A DNA stretch of 64,000 nt, taken from positions 111,854,795 through 111,918,794 of the forward strand of contig CM035444.1 of assembly GCA_020310875.1 (NCBI GenBank), read 5' to 3'. Position numbers and translations under genes: made by a program. The notes beneath the pieces are model-generated. The model was not told the DNA's origin, did no database searches, and saw only the letters and a program-made list of their open reading frames with translations. The stretch's first letter is position 1; each line of letters opens with the position of its first letter. This stretch comes from Ceratopteris richardii (lineage: Eukaryota > Streptophyta > Polypodiopsida > Polypodiales > Pteridaceae). Shown here piece after piece: positions 35,410 through 46,665 of the stretch.

Positions 35410-38400
35410 AAGGTAAATCTGATGAGCATGTTTTCTACATAGATTCAGGTTGTTCAAATCATGTGGCAAGAAATGTGGCACTCCTATCAGATTTAGAAGA
35501 TCCAAGGAATAAGCATGAGGTACAAAAAGGAGATGACACAAGACATCATGTGGAGAAAATAGGCAATGTCAAAGCACCTGATAGAAATATCAACCTAATC
35601 AGTAAGGTACTCTATGTCCCTACCATTACAAAGAATTTGATAAGTGTTGGGCAGATAGTAGAGAAAGGGTTGCAAGTCAGGTTCACAAAAGCAGGAGCAT
35701 TTGTTGAAGATCCAAGTCAAGGATTCAGAAAAATTGCAAAAGGTGAAAAGACAGGTAGATTGTTCACATTTGAATTACAAGACACTAGAAACATTGCTCT
35801 CTTTAATTATGGTAGTCAGACACTCACAGAATTGGAAGTATGGCACAAAAGGTTAGCACATATTGGTGAGAGGTCATTAAAGCAAATTTGCAGGGACCAA
35901 AGTGTACTTGGACTCCCTAATTTGTCAAAACAACATATGATTTATAAGTGTAGTGCATGTCAATTTGGAAAGTCTCACAGGTTACCATTCATGAAGAAAG
36001 GTTATATTCATGGAGATCTCTTGGAGTTGGTTCATATAGATGTATGGGTACCTAGCAAGGAAGCTTCAATATCTGGATCAAGGTATTATGTCTCCTTTAT
36101 TGATGATTGCAGCAGATGGACTATCCTATTCTTTATGAAACACAAAGATGAAGTTTTTTCTTTTTTCAAAAGATATTTGGCTCTTGTAGAGAATCAAACA
36201 GGTAAATCACTAAAAAGGCTAAGGTCAGATGGAGGGGAAGAATACTCCTCCCATGAGTTTGATTCTTTTCTTCAACAAGGAGGAATCAAAAGAGAGGAAA
36301 CTACAAGGTACACTCCTGAGCAAAATGGAGTGGCAGAAAGGAGAAATAGGACAATTGTTGAAACTGCAAGGTCCATGTTAAATGAAAAGCATTTACCTAA
36401 TTATCTATGGGTTGAGGCTGTATCTGTAGCCACTTACTTGATTAACAGGTTGCCTTCAAAATCCCTTGATGAGATGACTCCATATGAGGCTTGGAATGGA
36501 AGAAGACCTAGCTTAGATCATTGTAAAATTTTTGGATCTATTGCTTTTGCTCATGTTCCTTCACAGGTTAGAGGCAAGATGGATCCAAAGGCAGAAAGGT
36601 GTGTATTTATTGGATATGACAACAATCAAAAGGGCTACAGGTTATACAACCCTACCAACAAGGGATTCTTGGTAAGCAGAGATGTAGTTTTTGATGAAAA
36701 CAATTCATGGTATGAAGATTCATGCAGGAAGGTCAATTTACCATATGATCTTGAAGAAGATTTTCCAAAGCTTGGTAGAGAACAACCGAAGATTGAAGAA
36801 CAAGACACCTCAGAGAATGATGAAGAATCTCACATGGAAAAGATCAAAGCATGGAATTCTAAAGGTAAAGCAAAATTGTACGAACTTGGACATGAGGTAG
36901 AATCATCACATCATGGCCTAAGAAGATCTATGAGGGAAAAGAAAAAACCAAAAAGGTATGGGTTTAACACCTCTATAGTAACTAAACATTCTATCTACAT
37001 AGCATAGGACATAAACCAAGACAAGCCATCATCCTTTGAAGAGGTCAAAGCAAAATCAGAATGGAAGCATGCAATGAAGGAAGAGATTGAAGCACTTGAG
37101 GAAAACAACACTTGGGATTTGGTGCCCAAGACTTCATCCATGAAGGTAATAGGCTCAAGATGGGTCTATAAACTCAAGAAGAATTCTGATGGTTCCATTA
37201 ACAGGTATAAGGCAAGGCTTGTAGCAAAAGGCTTTGCACAAACTCAGGGAATTGATTATGAGGAGACCCTCTCTCTTGTGGCAAAGATGCCTACTATTAG
37301 GGTCTTGCTTAGTATTGCCTCTTCCAAGAATTGGAAGATACTTCAACTATATGTAAAGAGTGCATTCTTGAATGGTTGGATAACAGAAGAGGTATATATG
37401 GCACAACCACCTGGTTTTGAGAATCAAGTTTATCCTGATTATGTGTGTAAACTTAACAAAGCATTGTATGGTCTCAAGCAAGCTCCAAGAGCTTGGAATT
37501 TCATACGTGTTTCATTCTTGCAGGACAAAGGCTTTCAACCAAGCAAGGCAGATCCTTCACTCTTTATTAAAAAGAGTAATTCTAAGATCATCTACCTATG
37601 TGTATATGTAGATGATATTATATTGACAGGAAATGATGTAGATGGTATGAAGAAGATCAAAGATCAGATGAGAGAAGAGTTCAAGATAAGTGATTTGGGT
37701 TCACTTACCTACTTCCTAGGTTTGGAAGTTGTCTACAAAGATCATGGTTTGTTTCTCACTCAAAGAAAGTACATTAAGGACATGTTGGCAAAATTAAAAG
37801 ATGCAAGATTGTAAGATTGCAGGTACTCCAATGGAGGTCAATCACAAAGTGAGCTCACATCAAGGTGAACTCATAGAGGACATCACATCATATCAAAGTC
37901 TAGTGGGTAGTCTCAACTATGCCACATTGACAAGAGTAGATGTATGTTACAGTGTGAGTGTGCTAAGTCAATTTATGCACACACCAAGGAAACCACATAT
38001 GGATGCTGCCAAAAGGATTCTCAAGTATCTCAAAGGAACCATAAATGAAGGACTTTATTATCCTTATGTATCTGATTTAGGTTTGAAGCTATTTTCTGAT
38101 GCAGATTGGGCTGTCTCCAATGAAGATAGAAGGAGCACTTCAGGTTATCTTACCTTTGGAGGTTCAAAGATTATTTCATGGTCATCCAAGAAGAAACCCA
38201 CAGTTGCTCTCACTTCTACTGAAGCTGAATATAGAGGTCTTGCCATAGCTACACAAGAAGCTATGTGGATGAAGACATTATTCAAAGATCTTGGATTGGA
38301 GTTTGGAACTCCAGCTATTTATGGTGACAATATGAGGTCTATTCATTTGGTTGCTAATCCTATTGTTCATGCAAGGACTAAACATATTCAAGTTCATTAT

Positions 38401-38511
38401 CACTACATACGAGAGAAGGTTCTTAGCAAAGAGATTCAAATATCATATGTGTCCACTCATCAACAATGTGCACATATTCTAACCAAAGCATTGGATGGTA
38501 CAAAGCTTTGA
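35410..38511 (+). pseudogene. C2 pol: protease, integrase, RT, RNase H
   Basis: Order along the plus strand: FYIDSGCSNHVARN (protease, about 35.43 kb), VWHKRLAHIGERSL and CSACQFGKSHRLPF (integrase zinc region), the integrase core with YVSFIDDCSRWTI and YTPEQNGVAERRNRTIVE, the integrase C-terminal region, RT (GSRWVYKLKKNSDGS, AFLNGWITEEVYM, LYGLKQAPRAWN, YVDDIILTGND at about 37.6 kb) and RNase H (RSTSGYL, ARTKHIQVHYHY). Ty1/copia order, fossil with several breaks. Confidence 0.9.
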
Positions 38512-38589
38512 AAATTCAAGGCTATGATTGGTTTGTAGGTAATCTTGGAAGATTGAAGACCTCAAGCAATACTTGGCTTTAGGGGGAGC

Positions 38590-39863
38590 TGTTGGAGCAA
38601 GTCTATGACAAGCCAAAGTATTGGCTTGAGTCCCACAAAGTCATAGATGAAGCCTTAAAATGAAGACTATGTAAAGTTCACTTGTGAACTACCTCTTGTA
38701 ACTTTTGAAGAGTTTACATAATGTAAAAGTGAAAGAATCTTAAGTGGTTGAGTCCACTTGATCAAAAAGGGAAAGAGGAGCCACGAATTTGTGATTTGTG
38801 GTAGGTAGAGAATCAAATAAATCGCTAATTTATTGGAGATTGATTGAGGAAAGTTAGCCTCCCAAGCTCAACTATAAATAGATGGCAGTTTTAGTCATGG
38901 TTAGAGAGACCTATGTGAAGACCTCCAAGAGCTGAGATTTATGCCATATCAAGGTGTGATTCCAAGGCACACATATCTATCAGTAAGTCCATTGTATTAT
39001 ACAAGCAATATACTTTCATTTTCATGATCATTTGAGTTCATATTTCCATGTTCTTGTGAAGTGTACTACTCACTGCCATAACTCTCAGTTTTCTCAATCA
39101 CATTGCAGAGATGATTTCTCTGAGCTTGGTGCATTATTTTTAGTGATTTAACTTGGTAAAGTTAGCTCTATAAGTCTACTATATTCTCACCAATTTTCAT
39201 TTCATTTGGGTGTTTCAATCTTCAGGTATGTTCAGTTGAAGTCAACACTGTCTGTTCATTTTCACTTCTCTGTCAGGTACCTGACGTTTTTACTCATCTT
39301 GTCAGAGTTTTTTCTCAGTGTGTACTTACCCAAATGCAATGATTTAAAGTTTTTTGGATTCAGCATATTGTCTAGTATAAGCATACAAATTTTCATAATC
39401 ATTAGATTCTTAAATCTGGAGTTATGATCAATTTGCTGCTCACTGGTCTCATTACTATAGCAGCCCGTGAAAATCGGGATGATGTCATCAGTTGTTAAAC
39501 ATCATTCTCAGTGTGTGGTTCATTATTTTTTATGAGATTACTCTTGAAAGTTAGATCTTTACGTTACCTAGATTTCCCCAAGAGGAATTAATCTAATTGT
39601 TGTTGTGCTCAGAGCATTATGCCAAACACTAGACAGGTGTATGAACCAAAATAGCAAGTTCTTCACCTCTGAGCTAACTCCAACTTATCTGTATTGATCT
39701 ATCCTTTTGAGAGTGATCCTCCAAGGTACATAGGGTGTCTAATACATACATTGGCAAGCTAAGAGGGCCCACAATATACTCCTGGAGATCATTTGGCTGG
39801 TGTAGATCAAGGATTTTGCAACACCTCTTCATCTTCAAGCACATAGCTATCCATCTCTTCACA
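38590..39863 (+). repeat. C LTR c, 1274 bp
   Basis: TGTTGGAGCAAGTC to CTCTTCACA, between the C2 purine tract and the C3 primer site tggtatcagagc (39865-39876). TATA ctataaatag is at about 38872-38881. Confidence 0.92.
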
Positions 39864-39880
39864 GTGGTATCAGAGCAAGG

Positions 39881-40900
39881 TTGGACAACATGGCAGATGG
39901 ATTTCCTTCATCAATTGAAAAATTGGACAGAGGTAACTACTCAGCTTGTTCATTAAGAATTGAAGCTTATCTCCAAGGTAGAAGTTTATATGGTTATGTG
40001 GCTGGAGATGAAGTTATGCCAAGTTTCAGGAACAAAAGTCAACCAACACAAGAAGAGCAAGAAAGATTGAGCACATGGTGCTCCAAGGATGCACTTCCAA
40101 GGTCTTATCTCCTCAACTCTATCTCAGATTTTTTGTTGCCTCACATTAGAAGTTGTAAGACATCTCAAGAAGTGTGGGATGCACTTGAAGCTTTCTTCTC
40201 TTCAAGTACTAAAGCTAGGAAGCATCAACTATGGCTTGATTTCATAACTCTCAAGAAGGCTCCCAAAAAAAATGTGACTGATTTTGTCACAAAGCTCAAG
40301 GACATAGCAGATCAATTGGGAAGCATTGGAGAGGTAATAGATGAAGAGCAAATTGTAAGGCAGGTCATCAATGGCTTGAAGGCAGATGACAAGTGGGAAG
40401 CATTCACCACAGCTATGGATTTGTACATGGACATGCATGTACCTGATTTCAATACACTCATTGGACAACTACTTACTCAAGAGGAAAAGCTTATCAAAAA
40501 TGGATAAAGCTCTAAAGATAATCAATCTTCAGCTTTATACACTGATAAAAGGAAGTCCAAAGATAACAAAGGAAAGGCAAAGAAAGTGGATGATGAAGCA
40601 GGTACATATCAAGCTAACTATGCAGGTAGAGGAAGACATGGTAGAGGTAGAGGAAGAGGACGTAGACAAGGCAGGGGGAGATCCCAAGTCTCCAACCCAT
40701 GTTCTATTTGCGGACTAACTAATCATACAACTGAAAATTGCTTTATGAATTCCAGGAATCTAAGGGGAAGAGGATACAATAGAGGAAGTTATGGCTACTC
40801 AAGAGGAAGGTTCAACAATTATCATGGCAACTACAACAACTACAATCATTCAAACTATCAATGAGGCTATAAAGGAAGGAGAGACTTCAATAACTACACA
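39881..40900 (+). pseudogene. C3 gag with zinc knuckle
   Basis: It starts MDNMADGFPSSIEKLDRGNY, has the same core as C1 and C2, and carries CSICGLTNHTTENCF at about 40.70-40.75 kb. Confidence 0.88.
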
Positions 40901-40929
40901 GAAGACTCAAACAAAGAGGATTCGTTATC

Positions 40930-43780
40930 AATCATGAACATGGCTATGCCACAAGGTAAATCTGATGAGCAAGTTTTCTACATAGATTTAGGTTGTTCAA
41001 ATCATGTGGTAGGAAATATGGCACTCCTATCAGATTTAGAATATCTAAGGAATAAGCATGAGATACAAACAGGAGGTGACACAAGACATCCTGTGGAGAA
41101 AATAGGCAATGTCAAAGCACTTGATAGGAACATCAACCTACTCAGTAAGGTACTCTATGTCCCTACCATTACAAAGAATTTGATAAGTGTTGGGTAGATA
41201 GTAGAGAAAGGGTTGCAAATCAGGTTCACAAAAGCAGGAGCATTTGTTGAAAATCCAAGTCAAGGATTCAAAAAAATTGCAAAAGGTGAAAAGATAGGTA
41301 GATTGTTCACATTTGAATTACAAGACACTAGAAACATTGCTGTCTTTAAATATGGTAGTCAGACACTCACAGAATTGGAAGTATGGCACAAAAGGTTAGC
41401 ACATATTGGTGAAAGGTCATTAAAGCAAATTTGCAGGGACCAAAGTGTACTTGGACTCCCTAATTTGTCAAAACAACATATGATTTATAAGTGTAGTGCA
41501 TGTCAATTTGGAAAGTCTCACAGGTTACCATTCATGAAGAAAGGTTATATGCATGGAGATCTCTGGGAGTTGGTTCATACAGATGTATGGGGATCTAGCA
41601 AGGAAGCTTCAATATTTAAATCAAGGTCCATGTTAAATGAAAAGCATTTACCTAATTATCTATGGGCTGAGGCTGTATCTACAGCCACTTACTTGATTAA
41701 GAGGTTTCCTTCAAAATCCCTTGATGGGATGACTCCATATGAGGCTTGGAATGGAAGAAGACCTAGCTTAGATCATTGTAAAATTTTTGGATGTATTGCT
41801 TTTGCTCATATTCCTTCACAGGTTAGAGGCAAGATGGATCCAAAGTCAGAAAGGTGTGTATTTATTGGATATGACAACAATCAAAAGGGCTACAGGTTAT
41901 ACAACCCTACCAACAAAGGATTCTTGGTAAGCAGAGATGTAGTTTTTGATGAAAACAATTCATGGTATGAAGATTCATGCAGGAAGGTCAATTTACCATA
42001 TGATCTTGAAGAAGATTTTCCAAAGCTTTCCGAATATTGAAGAACAAGACACCTCAGAGGATGATGAAGAATCTCAGATGGAAAAGATCAAAGCATGGAA
42101 GTCTAAAGGTAAAGCAAAATTGCAGGAACTTGGACATGAGGCAGAATCATCACATCATGGCCTAAGAAGATCTATGAGGGAAAACAAAAAACCAGAAAGG
42201 TATGTGTTTGACACCTCATTAGTAACTAAACATTCTATCTACATAGCACATGACATAAACCAAGAGGTGCCATCATCCTTTGAAGAGGCCAAAGCAAAAT
42301 CAGAATGGAAGCATGCAATGAAGGAAGAGATTGAAGCACTTGAGGAAAACAACACTTGGGATTTCGTGCCCAAGACTTCATCCATGAAGGTAATAGGCTC
42401 AAGATGGGTCTATAAACTCAAGAAGAATTCTGATGGTTCCATTAACAGGTATAAGGCAAGGCTTGTAGCAAAAGGCTTTGCACAAACTCAGGGAATTGAT
42501 TATGAGGAGACCTTCTCTCCTGTGGCAAAGATGCCTACTATTAGGGTTTTTCTTAGTATTGCCTCTTCCAAGAATTGGAAGATACTTCAACTAGATGTAA
42601 AGAATGCATTCTTGAATGGTTGGATAACAGAAGAGGTATATATGGCACAACCACTTGATTTTGAGAATCAAGTTTATCCTGATTATGTGTGTAACTTAAC
42701 AAAGCATTGTATGGTCTCAAGCAAGCTCCAAGAGCTTGGAATTTCACACTTGTTTCATTCTTGCAAGACAAAGGCTTTCAACCAAGCAAGGTAGATCCTT
42801 CACTCTTATTAAAAAGCGTAATTCTGAGATCATCTACCTATGTGTATATGTAGATGATATTATATTGACAGGAAATGATGCAGATGGTATGAAGAAGATC
42901 AAAGATCAAATGAGAAGAGTTCAAGATAAGTGATTTGGGTTCACTTACCTACTTCCTAGGTTTGGAAGTTGTCTACAAAGATCATGGTTTGTTTCTCACT
43001 CAAAGAAAGTACATTAAGGACATGTTGGCAAAATTCAAGATGCAAGATTGTAAGATTGCAGGTAATCCAATGGAGGTCAATCACAAATTGAGCTCACATG
43101 AAGTTGAAATCATAGAGGACATCACATCATATCAAAGTCTAGTGGGTAGTCTCAACTATGCCACATTGACAAGAGTAGATGTATGTTATAGTGTGAGTGT
43201 GCTAAGTAAAATTATTCACACACCAAGGAAACCACATATGGATGCTGCCAAAAGGATTCTCAAGTATCTCAAAGGAACCATAAATGAAGGACTTTACTAT
43301 CCTTATGTATCTGATTTAGGTTTGAAGCTATTTTGTAATGCAGATTGGGTTGGCTCCAAGGAAGATAGAAGGAGCACTTCAGGTTATCTTACCTTTGCAG
43401 GTTCAAAGCTTATTTCGTGGTCATCCAAGAAGCAACCCACAGTTGCTCTCTCTTCTACTGAAGATGAATATAGAGATCTTGCCATAGCTACACAAGAAGC
43501 TATGTGCATGAAGACATTATTCAAAGATCTTGGATTGGAGTTTGGAACTCCAACTATTTCTGGTGACAATATGAGTTCTATTCATTTGGCTGCTAATCCT
43601 ATTTTTCATGCAAGGACTAAACATATTGAAGTTCATTATCACTACGTACGAGAGAAGGTTCTAAGCAAAGAGATTCAAATATCATATGTGTCCACTCATC
43701 AACAATGTGCAGATATTCTAACCAAAGCATTGGATGGTACAAAGCTTTGCAAATTCAAGGCTATGATTGGTTTGCAGGTA
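40930..43780 (+). pseudogene. C3 pol remnants
   Basis: Protease neighbourhood (about 40.97 kb), integrase zinc region (VWHKRLAHIGERSL, CSACQFGKSHRLPF), integrase C-terminal part, RT (GSRWVYKLKKNSDGS, YVDDIILTGND at about 42.85 kb) and RNase H (RSTSGYLTFAGSK, FHARTKHIEVHYHY). Several breaks. Confidence 0.88.
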
Positions 43781-43828
43781 ATCTAGGAAGACTGAAGACC
43801 TCGAGCAATACTTGGCTTGAGGGGGAGG

Positions 43829-44981
43829 TGTTGGAGAAAGTCTATGACAAGCCTAAGTATTGGCTTGAGTCCCACAAAGTCATAGAAGAAGCCTTAAAAT
43901 GAAGACTATGTAAAGTTCACTTGTGAACAACCTCTTGTAACTTTTGAAGAGTTTACTTAATGTAAAAGTAAAAGAATCTTAAGTGGTTGAGTCCACTTGA
44001 TCGAAAAGGGAAAGAGGAGCCACGAATTTGTCATTTGTGGTAGGTCAAGAATCAAATCAATCACTAATTGATTGGAGAGTGATTTAGGGAAGTTAGCCTC
44101 CCAAGCTCAACTATAAATAAATGGCAGTTTTAGTCATGGTTAGAGAGACCTATTTGAAGACCTCCAAGAGCTGAGCTTTATGCCATATCAAGGTGTGATT
44201 CCAAGGCACACATATGTATCAGTAAGTCCATTGTATTATACAAGCAATATACTTTCATTTTCATGATCATTTGAGTTCATACTTCCATGTTCTTGTGAAG
44301 TGTACTACTCACTGCCATAACTCTCATTTTTCTCAGTCAGATTGCAGAGATGGTTTCTCTGAGCTTAGTGCATTATTTTCAGTGATTTAAACTATATGCT
44401 CACCAATTTTCATTTCATTTGGGTGTTTCAATCTACAGTTATGTTCAGTTGAAGTCAACACTGTCTGTTCATTTTCACTTCTTTGTCAGGTACCCGACTT
44501 TTTTACTCATCTTGTTAGAGCTATTTCTCAGTGTGTACTTACCCAAATTCAATGATTTAAAGCTTTTTGGATACAACATAGTGTCTAGTATAAGCATACA
44601 AATTTTCATAATCATTGGATTCTTAAATCGAGAGTTATGTTCATTTTTCTCCTCCCTGGTCTCATTACTATAACAGCCCGTGAAAATCGGGATGATGTCA
44701 TTAGTTGTTAAACATCATTCTCAGTGCTCAGAGCATTATGCAAAACAGTGGACAGGTGTATAAACCAAAATAGCAAGTTCTTCACCTCTGAGCTAACTCC
44801 AACTTATCTGTTTTGATCTATCTTTTTGAGAGTGATCTTCCAAGGTACATAGGGTGTCTAATACATCCATTGGCAAGCTAAAAGGGCCCACATATACTCC
44901 TGGAGTTCATTTGGCTGGTGTAGATCAAGGATTTTGCAACACCTCTTCATCTTCAAGCACATACCTATCCATCTCTTCACA
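43829..44981 (+). repeat. C LTR d, 1153 bp
   Basis: TGTTGGAGAAAGTC to CTCTTCACA. It is followed by the right acttt duplication (44982-44986), not by a primer site, which closes the array. Confidence 0.92.
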
Positions 44982-45189
44982 ACTTTCACCTCCCTTTTCC
45001 TTTTCCAATTCCCAAGTTAAGCTCACACATGTGGAAGTGCCCGTCGATTTTCCTAGGGAAGTGTATCATAAAAAGGGCATAACTTTCACTATATAACTCA
45101 GATTTTAGGATATAATATATCGTTGGAAAGCTCTCAGAACAAGCTTTTTAGCTACACTATTAGATTGAGAATCCAACATCGTTTGAAAG

Positions 45190-45850
45190 AGAGATTTTGT
45201 TTTTTAGGTATGAACCCTACAAGAATGGAGGATTTTGGCAATTCACTTTTACCTGGGGTTTCACTCGAGCAACAGTTACAGATTATGCAACAAGAACTTC
45301 AAGCAATTCAACAAGCTATACAAGAACGCTATGCTATGCTCCAATTTGATGGATGAAAGGATGGCCAATTTTTCCTGTCATGGCTCTCTCTATTCGACGA
45401 TTTCTATTCTGATGAGTCATATTCAGAAAATAAGAAAGTCAAGTTTGCTACCAATTACTTGGTAGGAAGAGCGCAGCTATGGTGGAATGATCTTTGTCAT
45501 AGTGTAGATTGTCCAAGCACATGGAAGGCTTTTCAAGAAGAGTTTAAGGATTATTTTCTACCTTTACAATTCAACCTACATGTTCGACAATTGTGGGCTA
45601 AATTTACATGGATGGAAGGTGATACATTGACAACCTATATGGACCGGTTCTACCAATACTTAGTAACTCTTCGCTTGCTTGAAGATGTTTCCAATGATAC
45701 AGTAAAGAAGAAGTATGATGATGGGATATATAAGGAGGTTCAAGCAAAGCTTTGCTCACGACAGCCTACATCGCTTCATGAAGCCATTGCCTTTGCTCAT
45801 GATGTGGAGAATGAGTACCAATTGATTATCAAGAGGATCCGTTTGCAGTA
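45190..45850 (+). pseudogene. E gag-like protein (Retrotrans_gag type)
   Basis: A glutamine-rich N-terminal helix (EQQLQIMQQELQAIQQAIQE) is followed by the hallmark AQLWWNDL, TWKAFQEEFKDYFLP, LTTYMDRFYQYL and EAIAFAHDVENEY. These match the Ty3/gypsy Retrotrans_gag domain (WW, W..F...F...F layout). No zinc knuckle, protease or RT follows. This is the only enzyme-free protein of E and supports its gag-only nature. About one break is present. Confidence 0.8.
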
Positions 45851-45851
45851 G

Positions 45852-46188
45852 CCACATCAACAACAACAATCTTTTTGCTAGTCTAATTTTCTTTGAATAT
45901 ATGTAATGCATTTACACATAAAATTTAGTATGTAGAATCATACTTTAAATGTACTTTTGAAAATGAATTAGAATATTGACTTATATAAGACTTCTTTATC
46001 ACCTCATTATGATCATTTAATTTCTGCATATCATTCCCAATTACATTAAACTTTCAGGTTTCCGATTTCGTGCATGTGTTTTACATGGCTCATGCTTACT
46101 ATTGTTCAGTGATGGGACATGCGACTGATCATCCATGTCTATTTTTATATTTATCAACTGAGGTCAGTTGCTTGTCAATTGGGAGGCA
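45852..46188 (+). other. E 3' untranslated region
   Basis: AT-rich non-coding sequence between the gag end and the 3' LTR. It ends in a short purine run (gggaggca) directly before TGTTG, the likely polypurine tract. Nothing else is recognisable. Confidence 0.6.
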
Positions 46189-46660
46189 TGTTGTATATTA
46201 TGGAATCATGGAAGGTTAAATGGATTTTTAATGTTTTGAATGTCCAGAAGGTTTTAATGTGGTTGTGTTTGATCTAGCAGGTGAAGAAGCATGAGGGCAT
46301 GGACACAAGTGGATGCGCATAAATAAATAAATTCAAAGACTAAATCGAAGACTTTTAGAATAGTTATATTTAGGTTTATCTTGTTGTAAAAGTAGTGGTT
46401 CGCTTTAGAAAGCAACGGCTTTTGTAAATAAAGTAGTTTTTCCTAAAAGTCGATTTTAAAAACGATGGCCCTCATGTAACTTCTATTTTTAGGATGTAAT
46501 AGAAATAAACTTATAAATATGTGTACTCTAGGGGACTCGTCCATCAGAGTACACGGGGGGAGATTGCACCCAATATCGAGTCGATTGTTTCTCTGTTTCT
46601 AATTCTTGTTTTGTCTTCTTTCTACCTTTGTGTGCGCGTGCGTTGAAGATCTTGATAATA
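46189..46660 (+). repeat. E 3' LTR, 472 bp
   Basis: It matches 12551-13022 over its full length with about 7% differences. It is followed by gtttt (46661-46665), the right target duplication, and then by B2 gag continuing in register with 12545. Confidence 0.92.
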
Positions 46661-46665
46661 GTTTT

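Larger units (their letters stand above)
34341..38589 (+). mobile_element. C2 internal region
   Basis: This is the best preserved C unit: primer site, gag, protease, integrase, RT, RNase H and purine tract over about 4.25 kb, directly joined to LTR c. It has about four or five breaks. It shares LTR b with C1 and LTR c with C3, with no TSD at either junction. Confidence 0.92.
39864..43828 (+). mobile_element. C3 internal region
   Basis: Primer site, gag, protease, integrase, RT, RNase H and purine tract over about 3.97 kb. It is more decayed than C2, with roughly eight breaks. It ends gcttgagggggagg before LTR d. Confidence 0.9.
13658..44981 (+). mobile_element. Copia family C tandem: four LTRs, three gag-pol units
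   Basis: The order is LTR a (13658-14818), unit C1, LTR b (19961-19986 plus 33095-34340), unit C2, LTR c (38590-39863), unit C3, LTR d (43829-44981). Neighbouring units share a single LTR between them. Each inner LTR serves as 3' LTR after a polypurine tract and as 5' LTR before a primer site. One TSD, acttt, flanks the whole array (13653-13657 and 44982-44986). There is none at the inner junctions. This indicates one integration followed by growth through unequal LTR recombination, or integration of a multimer. LTRs b and c differ by about 5% in a partial manual alignment. All three units carry breaks. Confidence 0.9.
12551..46660 (+). mobile_element. Element E, short gag-only LTR retrotransposon
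   Basis: Two 472 bp LTRs (12551-13022 and 46189-46660) are flanked by a perfect gtttt duplication at 12546-12550 and 46661-46665. Without the C array, E is only about 2.8 kb: LTR, primer site tggtatcagagc, a leader with a duplicated low-complexity block, one gag-like protein of the Retrotrans_gag type, a short 3' region and the LTR. No protease, RT or integrase is seen. This matches the known class of plant TR-GAG elements, which borrow enzymes from autonomous relatives. The LTRs differ by about 7% on a manual count. Its gag has about one break and it hosts the C array. Confidence 0.85.

Noticed and set aside
13658-44981. Three independent insertions of family C side by side
   Set aside because: Neighbouring units share a single LTR, and only the outermost flanks carry a target duplication, so independent insertions do not fit.
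45190-45850. Domesticated host gag gene
   Set aside because: It sits between the LTRs of E with leader and purine tract in the right places and is not intact, so an element gag is the simpler explanation.
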